Position numbers and translations under genes: made by a program. Shown one piece after another: positions 1-7,593 of a stretch of DNA of 64,000 bases. A model generated the notes under the pieces. That model ran no database searches. It worked only from the letters and a program-made list of their open reading frames with translations, and was not told the origin of the DNA. Origin of the DNA: Terriglobia bacterium (lineage in GTDB: Bacteria; Acidobacteriota; Terriglobia; Terriglobales; Acidobacteriaceae). How positions within the stretch are numbered: the stretch's first letter is position 1; each line of letters begins with the position of its first letter. The stretch lies in NCBI GenBank assembly GCA_020072815.1, contig JAIQGE010000001.1, positions 1 through 64,000 of the forward strand, in the 5' to 3' direction.

Positions 1-40
1 TTGCCCACTGTTCGTCGGTCACTTCCCAGCGTCCATGCAT
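1..40 (-). CDS. N-terminus of an IS5-like transposase (runs off the window)
   Basis: Reading leftwards from an ATG at position 40, the first 13 codons give MHGRWEVTDEQWA before the window ends. The RWE(L/V)TDEQWA string is how many IS5-family (IS427-like) DDE transposases begin. That is known of the family; only 13 residues are visible here, so the call is tentative. The 170 bases between this start and the next gene hold nothing else I can support and may include the element's terminal inverted repeat. An insertion sequence here fits the mobile character of the first 9.7 kb. Confidence 0.45.
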   Translation of the reverse strand, partial: MHGRWEVTDEQWA

Positions 41-210
41 CGGTCAGCTGCAGAGTACTCCAGAGAACCCCATCATGCCTCTTCTCACCCCCAACTGCAC
101 TCGCATTCTCTCCCAACCTATTTATGAGACTGGTTCTAGAGTTCTCTTTGACATCAAAGTCTATTTGCACCGATCAATTTGGGAGGCTCTATGACGAATG
201 GATGCGTCTC

Positions 211-1176
211 CTACGCGATCTCCGGGGTCAGCAACTGCTTGAACGAGTGCCGATCCCAATACACTGGCCCGTTGCTCTGAGGAAACTGGAGTTTTCCCGA
301 GCGCAATCCGCGGCTGATGCAGTTCATGAACATGCCTTTCGCTCCTTTAACCAGCACAGGTCTGCAACCAATGCCGAGCAGCGGCTCAATCGCTTTCAGC
401 CGTGTCAATTCACCCAAGAACCAGTCGGCCCATTCGCATACGCCCGGCACTCCATGAACCTGCGCAAGCGATTTCCAAACAAAGTCCGGCGAGTCATCCA
501 GCAGAATCACCCGCTCGGTCGTCTTTCCGGTACCGATTTGACTCAGCTCTTCGGAAACGGCCACGAGATGGCGCAGAGGATATTTGCTGCCCTCCACGTT
601 GACAGAACCCCGGTACGACTGAGCATTGGCTCCCAAGGTGACTCTGAAAGTTGAGCCGTCCGGGGTCTCCACGCTGAACCACTCCCGATTGGCAATGGCT
701 GCGCTGACTGCGGCGATCTGGGTGTCACCGCCTGCGACAGAGATTAGATGGGCTTTGCAGAGTGAATGGTTTTCAAGGGGTTCCCCGATGAAGCGATCAA
801 GAGGAATTTTGAAGTGGCTCTCCAACATCGACTCCGGCAGGTAGTCGAACACCTGTGTTTCTAGAGGCGGATAGAGCGACGCCAGTTGCTTGCCACTGCT
901 GCATGGAACCGCAGAGCCGCCCACCTCAACGCGCAGGTCCGGGGTGTTGGTGATGAGCCAGTCAGAGGCTTCGATCACCTCGACTCGCGGAATCGGCAGT
1001 CCAAGCCATTGGCCCAGGCGCGACGCGAACATCTCGTTGGCCAGGACGCGAACGTGCTGGGGGTTATTGGCGAATTTGACCACGAAGAAATTGCCGTCGG
1101 AGGAGCGCATCAGATGAGACTGCGCTCCTCCGCGCATTCTGCGGATGTGTTGCACTGCAGAAAGACCGGTACTCAT
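211..1176 (-). CDS. Chimeric protein: HipA-like kinase N-lobe fused to an unrelated domain
   Basis: Residues 1 to about 119 match the start of the HipA-family kinase common in Acidobacteria (GGAQSHLMRSSDG, VVKFANNPQHVRVLANE, QVFDYLPESML). After about residue 119 (near position 819) the HipA pattern stops. The remaining 200 residues, which include RVILLDDSPDFVWKSLAQ and CEWADWFLGEL, belong to no family I recognise. The HipA catalytic loop and metal-binding Asp are absent, so kinase activity is not expected. The ATG has a GGAAG Shine-Dalgarno-like sequence. The gene is last in a minus-strand cluster with the Rad52, MoxR and vWA genes. The simplest inference is that a deletion or integration joined the 5' end of a hipA-like gene to an element-borne gene. 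An intact two-domain protein cannot be excluded. Confidence 0.6.
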   Translation of the reverse strand: MSTGLSAVQHIRRMRGGAQSHLMRSSDGNFFVVKFANNPQHVRVLANEMFASRLGQWLGLPIPRVEVIEASDWLITNTPDLRVEVGGSAVPCSSGKQLASLYPPLETQVFDYLPESMLESHFKIPLDRFIGEPLENHSLCKAHLISVAGGDTQIAAVSAAIANREWFSVETPDGSTFRVTLGANAQSYRGSVNVEGSKYPLRHLVAVSEELSQIGTGKTTERVILLDDSPDFVWKSLAQVHGVPGVCEWADWFLGELTRLKAIEPLLGIGCRPVLVKGAKGMFMNCISRGLRSGKLQFPQSNGPVYWDRHSFKQLLTPEIA

Positions 1177-1305
1177 GGGAACTTCCGATGGGTTGATTGA
1201 TGGAGTTCTGATCTCTTGAAGGGTGCGATGGGGAACGGCCGTCAGGGCGGGATTGCGAAGCCGATTATTGAGAGCTAACGTGAGTGGCCACGAACAATGC
1301 GGGTT

Positions 1306-1578
1306 TCACACTGCTTCCGTTTTATCGGCTCCATTGCTGAAAGCGTCTTCTGAAGCGTCCATTTGCCCGGTTGGCTCGGTCTGAATTTCTGGATGAGAAA
1401 CCGTCAATCCCTCCCCAGTCTCAGCCTTCTTGCGAGCAATCCCGCAATAGAGGTGGATGACGTGGAGTGATTCACAGCCATGGCACTCTTTGTGCTGCGG
1501 CCCTCCGTCTTTTGCCGGGTTGTAACGGGGATGCACACTACATCTCCCGTCAAATCGAAAGCTGATCCTTAAAGACAT
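1306..1578 (-). CDS. Small Cys/His-rich, probably zinc-binding protein
   Basis: This 90-residue protein has a Cys/His-rich first half: C13, H15 and then HKECHGCESLHVIHLYC, which could form a zinc-ribbon or knuckle. The second half is acidic and low in complexity. The upstream vWA gene's stop TAA overlaps a GGAG ribosome-binding site that lies 6 nt before this ATG, so the two genes are probably translationally coupled. I do not recognise the family. From its place in the Rad52/MoxR/vWA operon it may be an accessory or DNA/RNA-binding subunit, which is inference only. Confidence 0.65.
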   Translation of the reverse strand: MSLRISFRFDGRCSVHPRYNPAKDGGPQHKECHGCESLHVIHLYCGIARKKAETGEGLTVSHPEIQTEPTGQMDASEDAFSNGADKTEAV

Positions 1579-1587
1579 GGCGGCTCC

Positions 1588-2874
1588 TTAGTCGAGGGTG
1601 ATGCGAACCGTTTCACCGAAAGGCGCAGTCCGGCGGGAATCGGTCACCCACAGAACTGGATATTCAGGGATTGGGGGATAGGAATAGCAACACAGATCGG
1701 TGAGATAGATGAGACAGACGGGTGAGATTTGGTTTTCGTTGACCCACTCGAATACAGGACGGAAGTCCGTGCCCCCGCCGCCTCTGGGCTTCAGTTGAAT
1801 CGACTCTGACGGCCCAAATTCTTGTGATGACTGGACCGTCGCGTCACAATATACGACGTGGATGCCTTCCGGCTTGGCTTCCTCTGAGATGGCCGAGATT
1901 TCGCCTGCGAACTGCTTCAGCTCTTCCTCCCCGATTGAACCTGACGTGTCGACACCGACTACGATGGTGCCCAGACCAGTCCGCTCGACTGACGGCAGGT
2001 ACAAACCCGAAGCCACATACCTCCGATTTGGTGGCGTCCACCGGTAATCGGACGGCGCAATTGCTGCCACGAAGGCGCGCAGGATTGCCCGCCAGTCTTG
2101 CATTGGCTGTCTGCTTTCGTTGAGAGGTCTGTCCAGATTTGCGGGTTCGTGTCCACACGATTTTGCTGATCGCATTGCCTGGTCGGCGGCGATGTTCCAC
2201 TCCTGCTGCTGGCGGCTGTTCTCTGCCTGCGACGCAGGACCGCCCTGCTCGTCTGTTGCGTCCCAAACCTCGCCGAAACCACCAAGCCGAGGCGGCTGGC
2301 TTTCTGCCCGGTTCCCACTTGCGTCTTGGTTTGGGGCGGACGGGTTCTGCGTACTTGATTCAGAATCTGACGTTTGCTGGCCCTGAGCTCCTTGCTCGTT
2401 ACCGCCGCCCGAACCAGCGCCCGGCGGCTGCGGAGTCTGCTCTGGCGTTGCGCTCGATTCGTCCTTGCTCCGCTGAAGCAACCGCGTGTAAATCTCTTCG
2501 GCGCTCAGGTTGTCGAAAGCAGGATCAAGCAGGGCGCCAGCCGGGAGTGCGAATCCATTGCTCACGAGGATTGGGTTGATGGCCAGGTCTGCGGCCTGAT
2601 TCCAAATCTGCGGATCGCGTTCGCCTCGGCGGCAGTGGTGCCCAAGCGCGCAGTGTAAGACCTCATGAGCCAGCACGGCTTCCAGCTCTGCCGGCTTGAG
2701 CGCATCGACAAAGGCCGGATCGTAAACGATGCGGCGGCCGTCGGTGGCCATCGTTGGCAGGTTGCCAGGAGCAAGCTTCAACCGCAGACACAGCGTCCCA
2801 AAGAACGGCTGGTTCAGCAGGAGTTGCGTCCGTGCTCGGGTCAGTTTCCGTTCCACACTGGTCTGGATCCTCAT
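1588..2874 (-). CDS. DUF2201-type protein: HExxH metallopeptidase-like domain plus vWA-like domain
   Basis: The N-terminal half carries HEVLHCALGHH (H70-E71-x-x-H74), the signature of the putative metallopeptidase domain found in DUF2201 proteins. A Gln/Ser/Pro-rich linker (about residues 145-225) follows. The C-terminal part is von Willebrand A-like, with VGVDTSGSIGEEE giving the DxSxS metal-ion-dependent adhesion motif and GGGGTDFRPVF matching its third motif. Proteins of this type normally work with a MoxR AAA ATPase, encoded just upstream at 3846-4826. The start overlaps the stop of the 2871-3797 gene by 4 bases, so the two are co-translated. The substrate is unknown. Confidence 0.85.
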   Translation of the reverse strand: MRIQTSVERKLTRARTQLLLNQPFFGTLCLRLKLAPGNLPTMATDGRRIVYDPAFVDALKPAELEAVLAHEVLHCALGHHCRRGERDPQIWNQAADLAINPILVSNGFALPAGALLDPAFDNLSAEEIYTRLLQRSKDESSATPEQTPQPPGAGSGGGNEQGAQGQQTSDSESSTQNPSAPNQDASGNRAESQPPRLGGFGEVWDATDEQGGPASQAENSRQQQEWNIAADQAMRSAKSCGHEPANLDRPLNESRQPMQDWRAILRAFVAAIAPSDYRWTPPNRRYVASGLYLPSVERTGLGTIVVGVDTSGSIGEEELKQFAGEISAISEEAKPEGIHVVYCDATVQSSQEFGPSESIQLKPRGGGGTDFRPVFEWVNENQISPVCLIYLTDLCCYSYPPIPEYPVLWVTDSRRTAPFGETVRITLD

Positions 2875-3797
2875 GCAACCTCCATCGGCTCAAACACGGG
2901 TACTGAGTAACCTGCCATGTAGCCGGCCATGTGCTGCGCGATGGCCGCGGCGACTTTGGCGGTCTCGGCGCGGGCCGATTCTGACTTGCGCAGTGAGTTG
3001 GGATCGACGAGAAGCGAGGCGCGCACTTGTTCTGCCAAGCGCTCCAACTCAGCGTCATTCGTGATATTCAGTTTCGGCAGAACGTCTACAAGTTTCACCA
3101 AATTGGTGACAACAGTGTCGCGAAACGGGTGCTCCACACCCTGGTCCGTCACCTTATAGGCGGACAGCCGTTCGGCCATATGCTGGACAGCTTCATAGAG
3201 GCGAAACCACAATTCCCTGGTTCCCACTTGGAGAGAGGCCTCCACTGCTGCCGTAATCTGGCGTTTGATCCGGTCTTTTTCTTCGTTCCCCAGCGCAACT
3301 CGGAAGTCGCCTGCCTCCGGCAAAGGCAACACCTTGGTGTCGAAGGAGAACTTAGCACGAAGCTCGTTGGCGGCCGGATAGTCACTTTCGCGAAACAGAC
3401 CACCGAGTCGTGTCTTGGCTTGTTCAACAAGAGCCGAAAACTGCCGCGTCAAGGTTTCGACCGCCGCGGTGAATTGATTCGACAGACCGCGCATCTTCTC
3501 GACGTGATCCATATAGACGGCTGCCGGCAGCACTCGGTAGCCGTCGTCGTCCCAAGGCAATGTCATGAAGTAGTGTTCCTGGCGGGCCTCACTAACGACC
3601 TTCTGTATCTCGGTTAACGCTTGCTTGGGAAGGAGGACTTTGTGGTAACGCCCGGAGTCGGCCTGGGCACCGTGCCGCACCGCAATCTCCTCGGAAGCAT
3701 CGCGATCATGTTTCCGAGCGGACCACATGCTGATGGAAAGCGAGCACAACATAGCCCGCGAAGACAAAGAGGGTTCTGGAATCTGAATGGAAGTCAC
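2871..3797 (-). CDS. DUF3150-like helical protein of a phage/plasmid-type operon
   Basis: This 308-residue protein is soluble, largely helical and rich in Lys, Glu and Ala, with no catalytic motif I can identify. Its size, helical middle (VEKMRGLSNQFTAAVETLTRQ) and position between MoxR and vWA genes resemble DUF3150 proteins. DUF3150 members are known mainly from phages, plasmids and integrative elements next to AAA ATPases. It lies 48 bases after the MoxR gene and overlaps the vWA gene by 4 bases, so it is part of the same transcript. The family name rests on context and general character, not on a clear motif. Confidence 0.6.
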   Translation of the reverse strand: MTSIQIPEPSLSSRAMLCSLSISMWSARKHDRDASEEIAVRHGAQADSGRYHKVLLPKQALTEIQKVVSEARQEHYFMTLPWDDDGYRVLPAAVYMDHVEKMRGLSNQFTAAVETLTRQFSALVEQAKTRLGGLFRESDYPAANELRAKFSFDTKVLPLPEAGDFRVALGNEEKDRIKRQITAAVEASLQVGTRELWFRLYEAVQHMAERLSAYKVTDQGVEHPFRDTVVTNLVKLVDVLPKLNITNDAELERLAEQVRASLLVDPNSLRKSESARAETAKVAAAIAQHMAGYMAGYSVPVFEPMEVA

Positions 3798-3845
3798 AGC
3801 GAATGTCTCCTGTTGGGATTTTCTGAGAGAAGTGTCTTGAGGCTG

Positions 3846-4826
3846 TTAAGCGAGTACGTGGTGGTTCTCAATCGCCCATTTGGTGTAGCTGGCCGTATGG
3901 CGAATGCCTGGTTCGCGCAAGGACGCGTCACGCACGCACAGCACACTAAACTCCGTTGGCATACGATCCAGGTACAGGCAGACGCGGTCGAAGTTGATGT
4001 CGGATGCGCATCGCGCCAAGGCCGAAGGCACTGCGTACTGCGCAGCCGCATTTTCTGGCACGGGTTCCTTGAGCGGGTTCATCAAGATGGCATCGATGTT
4101 CGGCAGTTCGCGGAACATCCGTAGGAAAGCGGAGAACTCCGTAGCCGCACCGGTGCCAACCGCGCCGGAAAACAGCTCGTGCTCTATAGATTGATCCGGT
4201 GCGGAGTCGAGAATGCGGGACACGAATTCCCAGGAGCGCGGTGACGGGAAGGCATTGGCATCACGATCAAATGCGCTCAGCACTTCGGGCCGAAAACGCA
4301 GGAACGCGATCACCTCGGGCCGGACCCCGGCCTGGATGGCCCACTCCGACCATTCCTGAAGGTCCACCTCGAACTCCAGGTGCACAAACCGGTTCCGCAA
4401 AGGCGTCGGCATGCGGGTTGTCACCGCGCGGTCCGAATCGCGGTTGCCGGCGGCAATAATCGCCCATCCCTCTGGCAAGGTGTATTCGCCGAGCTTGCGA
4501 TCCAGCACAAGCTGGTAGCAGCTGGCCTGGACCATGCCGGGTGCCGCATTCAATTCGTCCAGGAACAGAATTCCCGATCCCTCTTGGGGAAGGAACTCTG
4601 GTGTTGCCCACTTTGACCGACCATCTTTTCCCAGGAATGGAAGGCCGCGCAGGTCGACCGGATCGAGCAACAAGGCCCGAACATCCTGGAGAGTGACCTT
4701 TAGAATGGCGGCAAGCTGATGAACAACGGCCGACTTGCCGATGCCGGGACCGCCCCAGATGAACACGGGCTGCCGTGCAGCAACGAGCGTGCGCAAGGCA
4801 TTTGCAATGGTAGATGCTTTCATCAA
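3846..4826 (-). CDS. MoxR-family AAA+ ATPase
   Basis: Walker A is GGPGIGKS at residues 25-32. Walker B is GILFLDELN, and IIAAGNRDSD with TRMPTPLRNRF supplies sensor 1 and the arginine-finger region, all typical of MoxR ATPases. The 326-residue length is normal. MoxR ATPases remodel partner proteins and are usually paired with vWA-domain proteins; the vWA partner is at 1588-2874. AAAGGA lies just upstream of the ATG. A divergent gene starts 130 bases away at 4958, so the region between should hold promoters for both directions. Its exact role in this operon is unknown. Confidence 0.88.
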   Translation of the reverse strand: MMKASTIANALRTLVAARQPVFIWGGPGIGKSAVVHQLAAILKVTLQDVRALLLDPVDLRGLPFLGKDGRSKWATPEFLPQEGSGILFLDELNAAPGMVQASCYQLVLDRKLGEYTLPEGWAIIAAGNRDSDRAVTTRMPTPLRNRFVHLEFEVDLQEWSEWAIQAGVRPEVIAFLRFRPEVLSAFDRDANAFPSPRSWEFVSRILDSAPDQSIEHELFSGAVGTGAATEFSAFLRMFRELPNIDAILMNPLKEPVPENAAAQYAVPSALARCASDINFDRVCLYLDRMPTEFSVLCVRDASLREPGIRHTASYTKWAIENHHVLA

Positions 4827-4923
4827 ATTTTCCTTTCAGATAAGTAAGAGACGCCGGGCATAGCGCTGGAATCAACCTGATTAAATAGTTGGTGAGCCAG
4901 CCCTTGGACGTGCTGTTTCGTTT

Positions 4924-4929
4924 TACAAT
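4924..4929 (+). promoter_or_regulatory. Probable -10 box (TACAAT) for the 4958 gene
   Basis: TACAAT at 4924-4929 lies downstream of TTGGAC (4904-4909). The 14-nt spacing is shorter than the sigma-70 optimum, so the -35 assignment is weak. The box overlaps the first possible in-frame ATG (4928), which argues that translation starts further downstream at GTG 4958. Confidence 0.4.
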
Positions 4930-4957
4930 GGCACCCGTCAAACAGAAGAGGAGAACC

Positions 4958-5164
4958 GTGGACACAGCAGCCATAATTGCTGAATTGGAAGCCGAGAGAG
5001 ACCGTCTCAACAGGGCTATCGCGGCGCTGCAGGTAAGCGGTGGTGGCAGGGGCAGGATAACAGCCAAGCGCACGGGTCGGAGACGTCACGTGAGCGCGGC
5101 AGCCAGGAAGCGGATCAGCGACGCACAGAAAAAGCGGTGGGCAGCACGAAAAAAGCTGGCCTGA
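4958..5164 (+). CDS. Small basic, histone H1-like protein
   Basis: The preferred start is GTG 4958, because AGAAGAGGAG (4944-4953) sits 4 nt before it and a likely -10 box overlaps the earlier ATG at 4928. The 68-residue product begins MDTAAIIAELEAERDRLNRA, a short amphipathic coiled coil. It then becomes very basic, with RRHVSAAARKRISDAQKKR. This layout is recurrent in Acidobacteria in small proteins of unknown function that look DNA-binding. It lies between, and on the opposite strand to, the MoxR and rad52-like genes. A role in DNA compaction or regulation is inference. Confidence 0.7.
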   Translation: MDTAAIIAELEAERDRLNRAIAALQVSGGGRGRITAKRTGRRRHVSAAARKRISDAQKKRWAARKKLA

Positions 5165-5197
5165 AGCTGGAAGGGTTTATCAGGGTTCCACCTACCG

Positions 5198-6241
5198 CTA
5201 TACCTGAGTGGCTGTAGGAGTCGCCTTCGCTTCGAGTGCGAGCACAACCTTGTGAAGAGTTTCGAGATTGTCCACTTGGTCGAGAGACTTCACATTCAAC
5301 GAACGCAGAACCGCAGCCAACGGTTCGGCTCCCGTCTTGTCCATGGCGGCGTCCAATCGGCGTAAACCGCGCTCTGCTGCCTGCATTTGCGCCAACACTT
5401 TCTGAAGCAGTGCTGCATCCTGAACCTGGCTGGGTTTCCAGACCCTTGCTACTGTCTTCAGCAGTCCCCGATAGGGGCCCCTTCCCAGCGGCTCCGCCAT
5501 CGCTTCAATCTCGCGAATTAGTTCGGCGCACTTGCCCTGCCCGACAGTTTTTTTCTGGCCTTGGTTTTCAGGAGTCGTCTTAGCGGCGCTGGCCGGTATT
5601 GACGATTGCTGGTCCTCTCCCCGGTGTGGTCGCAGGCCTTGCCGCCAGCCTTCAGGCGTCGCCCAACCGGCAAGCTTCGGCGTATTCGTTGGCCGCTTTC
5701 TGTCGTCCAAATCCACCCACGCACCGGTGAAGTGATACAGGTACCGGCCAAGCCCAAAGCAAGAACATGCACGTTTGAACGCCTGGGCTTCCGCGCTGGT
5801 GCCGGCGTTTTCGTCGTCCGCCCACTCCTCACCCGTAGCTGAATGGAGACCGAGCCCGAAGATCGTCAGAGCACAGGTGACAAAGACCTTGACAACAACT
5901 CTTTGGTCCTTGCCCCGCTGAAAATTGGCGCTGGTGTGGACAGTGTACTTGCGCGTCCATCCGGCAGGGCTGAAGAGCGCATTGAGTCGGTCGGTATACG
6001 CTCTCTGGTCAGCGTACGGTATGACTTGCCCGCGCCTTTTGTCTTTCGTAGAGTTGGTGACCCGCCACTCGATCACCGAGGGATCGAATGGCACTTCCAG
6101 CTCTGCGACGAGTTCTTTGATTTGTTCCAGCGTGAAGTGGGGCGCTGGGCTCATCCCGAGCAGTACGGGGGGTGGCACAGATTTGCTTAAATCGACTGCG
6201 CTGCCCTCCGGTCCGTTTGCACGTCCATTGCGGGGACTCAT
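5198..6241 (-). CDS. Rad52/Rad22-type single-strand annealing protein
   Basis: Residues of about 35-190 show the Rad52_Rad22 fold: [34 protein letters not shown], then the family hallmark [20 protein letters not shown] followed by [14 protein letters not shown]. Such proteins anneal complementary single strands and are found in phages, plasmids and integrative elements as recombinases. The C-terminal half is charged and helical. AGGAGAA lies 5 nt before the ATG. It probably heads the minus-strand operon with MoxR, DUF3150-like and vWA genes, although a plus-strand gene lies in the 370-base gap. Its promoter must lie in the decayed helicase just upstream. Confidence 0.85.
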   Translation of the reverse strand: MSPRNGRANGPEGSAVDLSKSVPPPVLLGMSPAPHFTLEQIKELVAELEVPFDPSVIEWRVTNSTKDKRRGQVIPYADQRAYTDRLNALFSPAGWTRKYTVHTSANFQRGKDQRVVVKVFVTCALTIFGLGLHSATGEEWADDENAGTSAEAQAFKRACSCFGLGRYLYHFTGAWVDLDDRKRPTNTPKLAGWATPEGWRQGLRPHRGEDQQSSIPASAAKTTPENQGQKKTVGQGKCAELIREIEAMAEPLGRGPYRGLLKTVARVWKPSQVQDAALLQKVLAQMQAAERGLRRLDAAMDKTGAEPLAAVLRSLNVKSLDQVDNLETLHKVVLALEAKATPTATQV

Positions 6242-6349
6242 AGCTGTTCTCCTGTCGATGAGGAAGCTGAGATTGAGGGTGGGGTGTTGCCAAGGATAGG
6301 AAAATGACCGTGGCCGCTCCGGGGTAGCCCGCGAAACTGGACGTCAGCA

Positions 6350-7421
6350 GCGATTGATAAATGGCCTCAGGCGACGACGCGAGGCGGCGTTGCAGGATGG
6401 TTAGCGCGAAGCCGACCGTACCGGCGCGCTTGTTGTTTTGGAGAGCTTCGGCGCGATTAAACTCTACGCGGACGTAATCGGTTACAGCTGCGTATAACTG
6501 CGCTTCAGGATCAGAAAGTTTATAAGGCACCGTGTACGCGAACCGCTCCGGGTCTCCGTCAAGCAGCGCCATAAACAACTGGAAATCTTCCTCTTTGCCA
6601 TTGTGCGGCGTAGCCGTCATGAGCAGGAAGTGTCGCGTGATCCCGGAGAGCATTTGACCGAGCTTATATCGTTTCGTGTATTTGATTTCGCCGCCGAAGT
6701 ACGTGGCCGACATCTTGTGGGCCTCGTCGCAGACGATCAGATCCCATCGGCAGTCAGGCGCGAGAAGCTTGCCCTGGACGTCCTCATTGCGGGAGAGTTT
6801 GTCCAAGCGAGCAATGACGTGGTTGGCCTCCAGGAACCAGTTACCGGTTCGGGCAGCCTCCAGCTTGTCGTTGGTCAGAATCTCAAATGGCAGGTGGAAA
6901 CGGCGATAAAGTTCATCCTGCCACTGCTCCGCCAGACTGCCGGGGCAGACGATGAGGCAACGCTGAAGGTCACCGCGGGCGATGAGCTCCTTAATAAGAA
7001 GACCGGCCATGATCGTTTTGCCGGCGCCGGGGTCGTCGGCAAGCAGGAATCGCAGCGGCTGGCGCGGGAGCATGGAGTCGTAAACTGCCGTGATCTGATG
7101 CGGCAGGGGTTCAACCAGCGAAGTATGCACAGCTAGTACGGGATCGAAAAGATGGGCTAGGCGGATGCGGTGGGCCTCTGACACAAGACGGAACAGCGAG
7201 CCATCCCCGTCAAAACTCCAAGGCCGCCCGATCTCAACAACTTCGATTCGCGGCTCGTCGTGCCGGTAAAGGAGTTCATTGGCTACCTTGCCGGTGGTCG
7301 TCTTGTAAGTCAGCTCCAGCGCCGTTGAGCCAAACCACTGGACGTTAACAACCGTAACAAGAGAGTCCGGGAGTATGCCTTTGACGGTCGAGTTGGGAAG
7401 TAATGCCTCGAGCTTGCTCAT
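6350..7421 (-). pseudogene. Decayed SNF2-type defence-associated helicase
   Basis: The reading frame starts [20 protein letters not shown]. It continues through Walker A ([16 protein letters not shown]), DEAH ([12 protein letters not shown]) and motif III ([10 protein letters not shown]), matching a helicase family of about 1,000-1,200 residues seen in DISARM-like and DUF1156/DUF499-type defence loci. Two lesions are visible against the family pattern as I know it. About 40 residues are missing after MALLDGD, where the text jumps to [10 protein letters not shown]. Homology also ends at [10 protein letters not shown] near position 6350, after which the frame runs on as unrelated sequence into the rad52-like gene to 6009. 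The C-terminal RecA lobe and everything after it are gone, so activity is not expected. Confidence 0.75.
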
Positions 7422-7466
7422 GTGAGAGACGGGGTGTGTTGGACGATTCTACCACCGAGCCCGCGG

Positions 7467-7472
7467 TATAAT
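7467..7472 (+). promoter_or_regulatory. Perfect -10 box (TATAAT) upstream of the UvrD-like gene
   Basis: TATAAT occurs at 7467-7472, between the divergent helicase remnant and the UvrD-like gene. The nearest -35-like hexamer, TTGGAC (7439-7444), is 22 nt away, too far to be convincing, so only the -10 is offered. Confidence 0.3.
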
Positions 7473-7593
7473 AGGGTTCGGGTCTCGCCTATCGGGTGCC
7501 CCCCGATTTTCTGGACGGCGCCTCTTCCCAATACGGGAGCGAATTACAACTTCAAGGTTGCCCGTCCCCTTGGGATAAAATCATACAAACTTA

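Noticed and set aside
1-654. Plus-strand frame at the window start
   Set aside because: It is mostly opposite the HipA chimera and carries no recognisable sequence; the minus-strand reading gives a transposase start.
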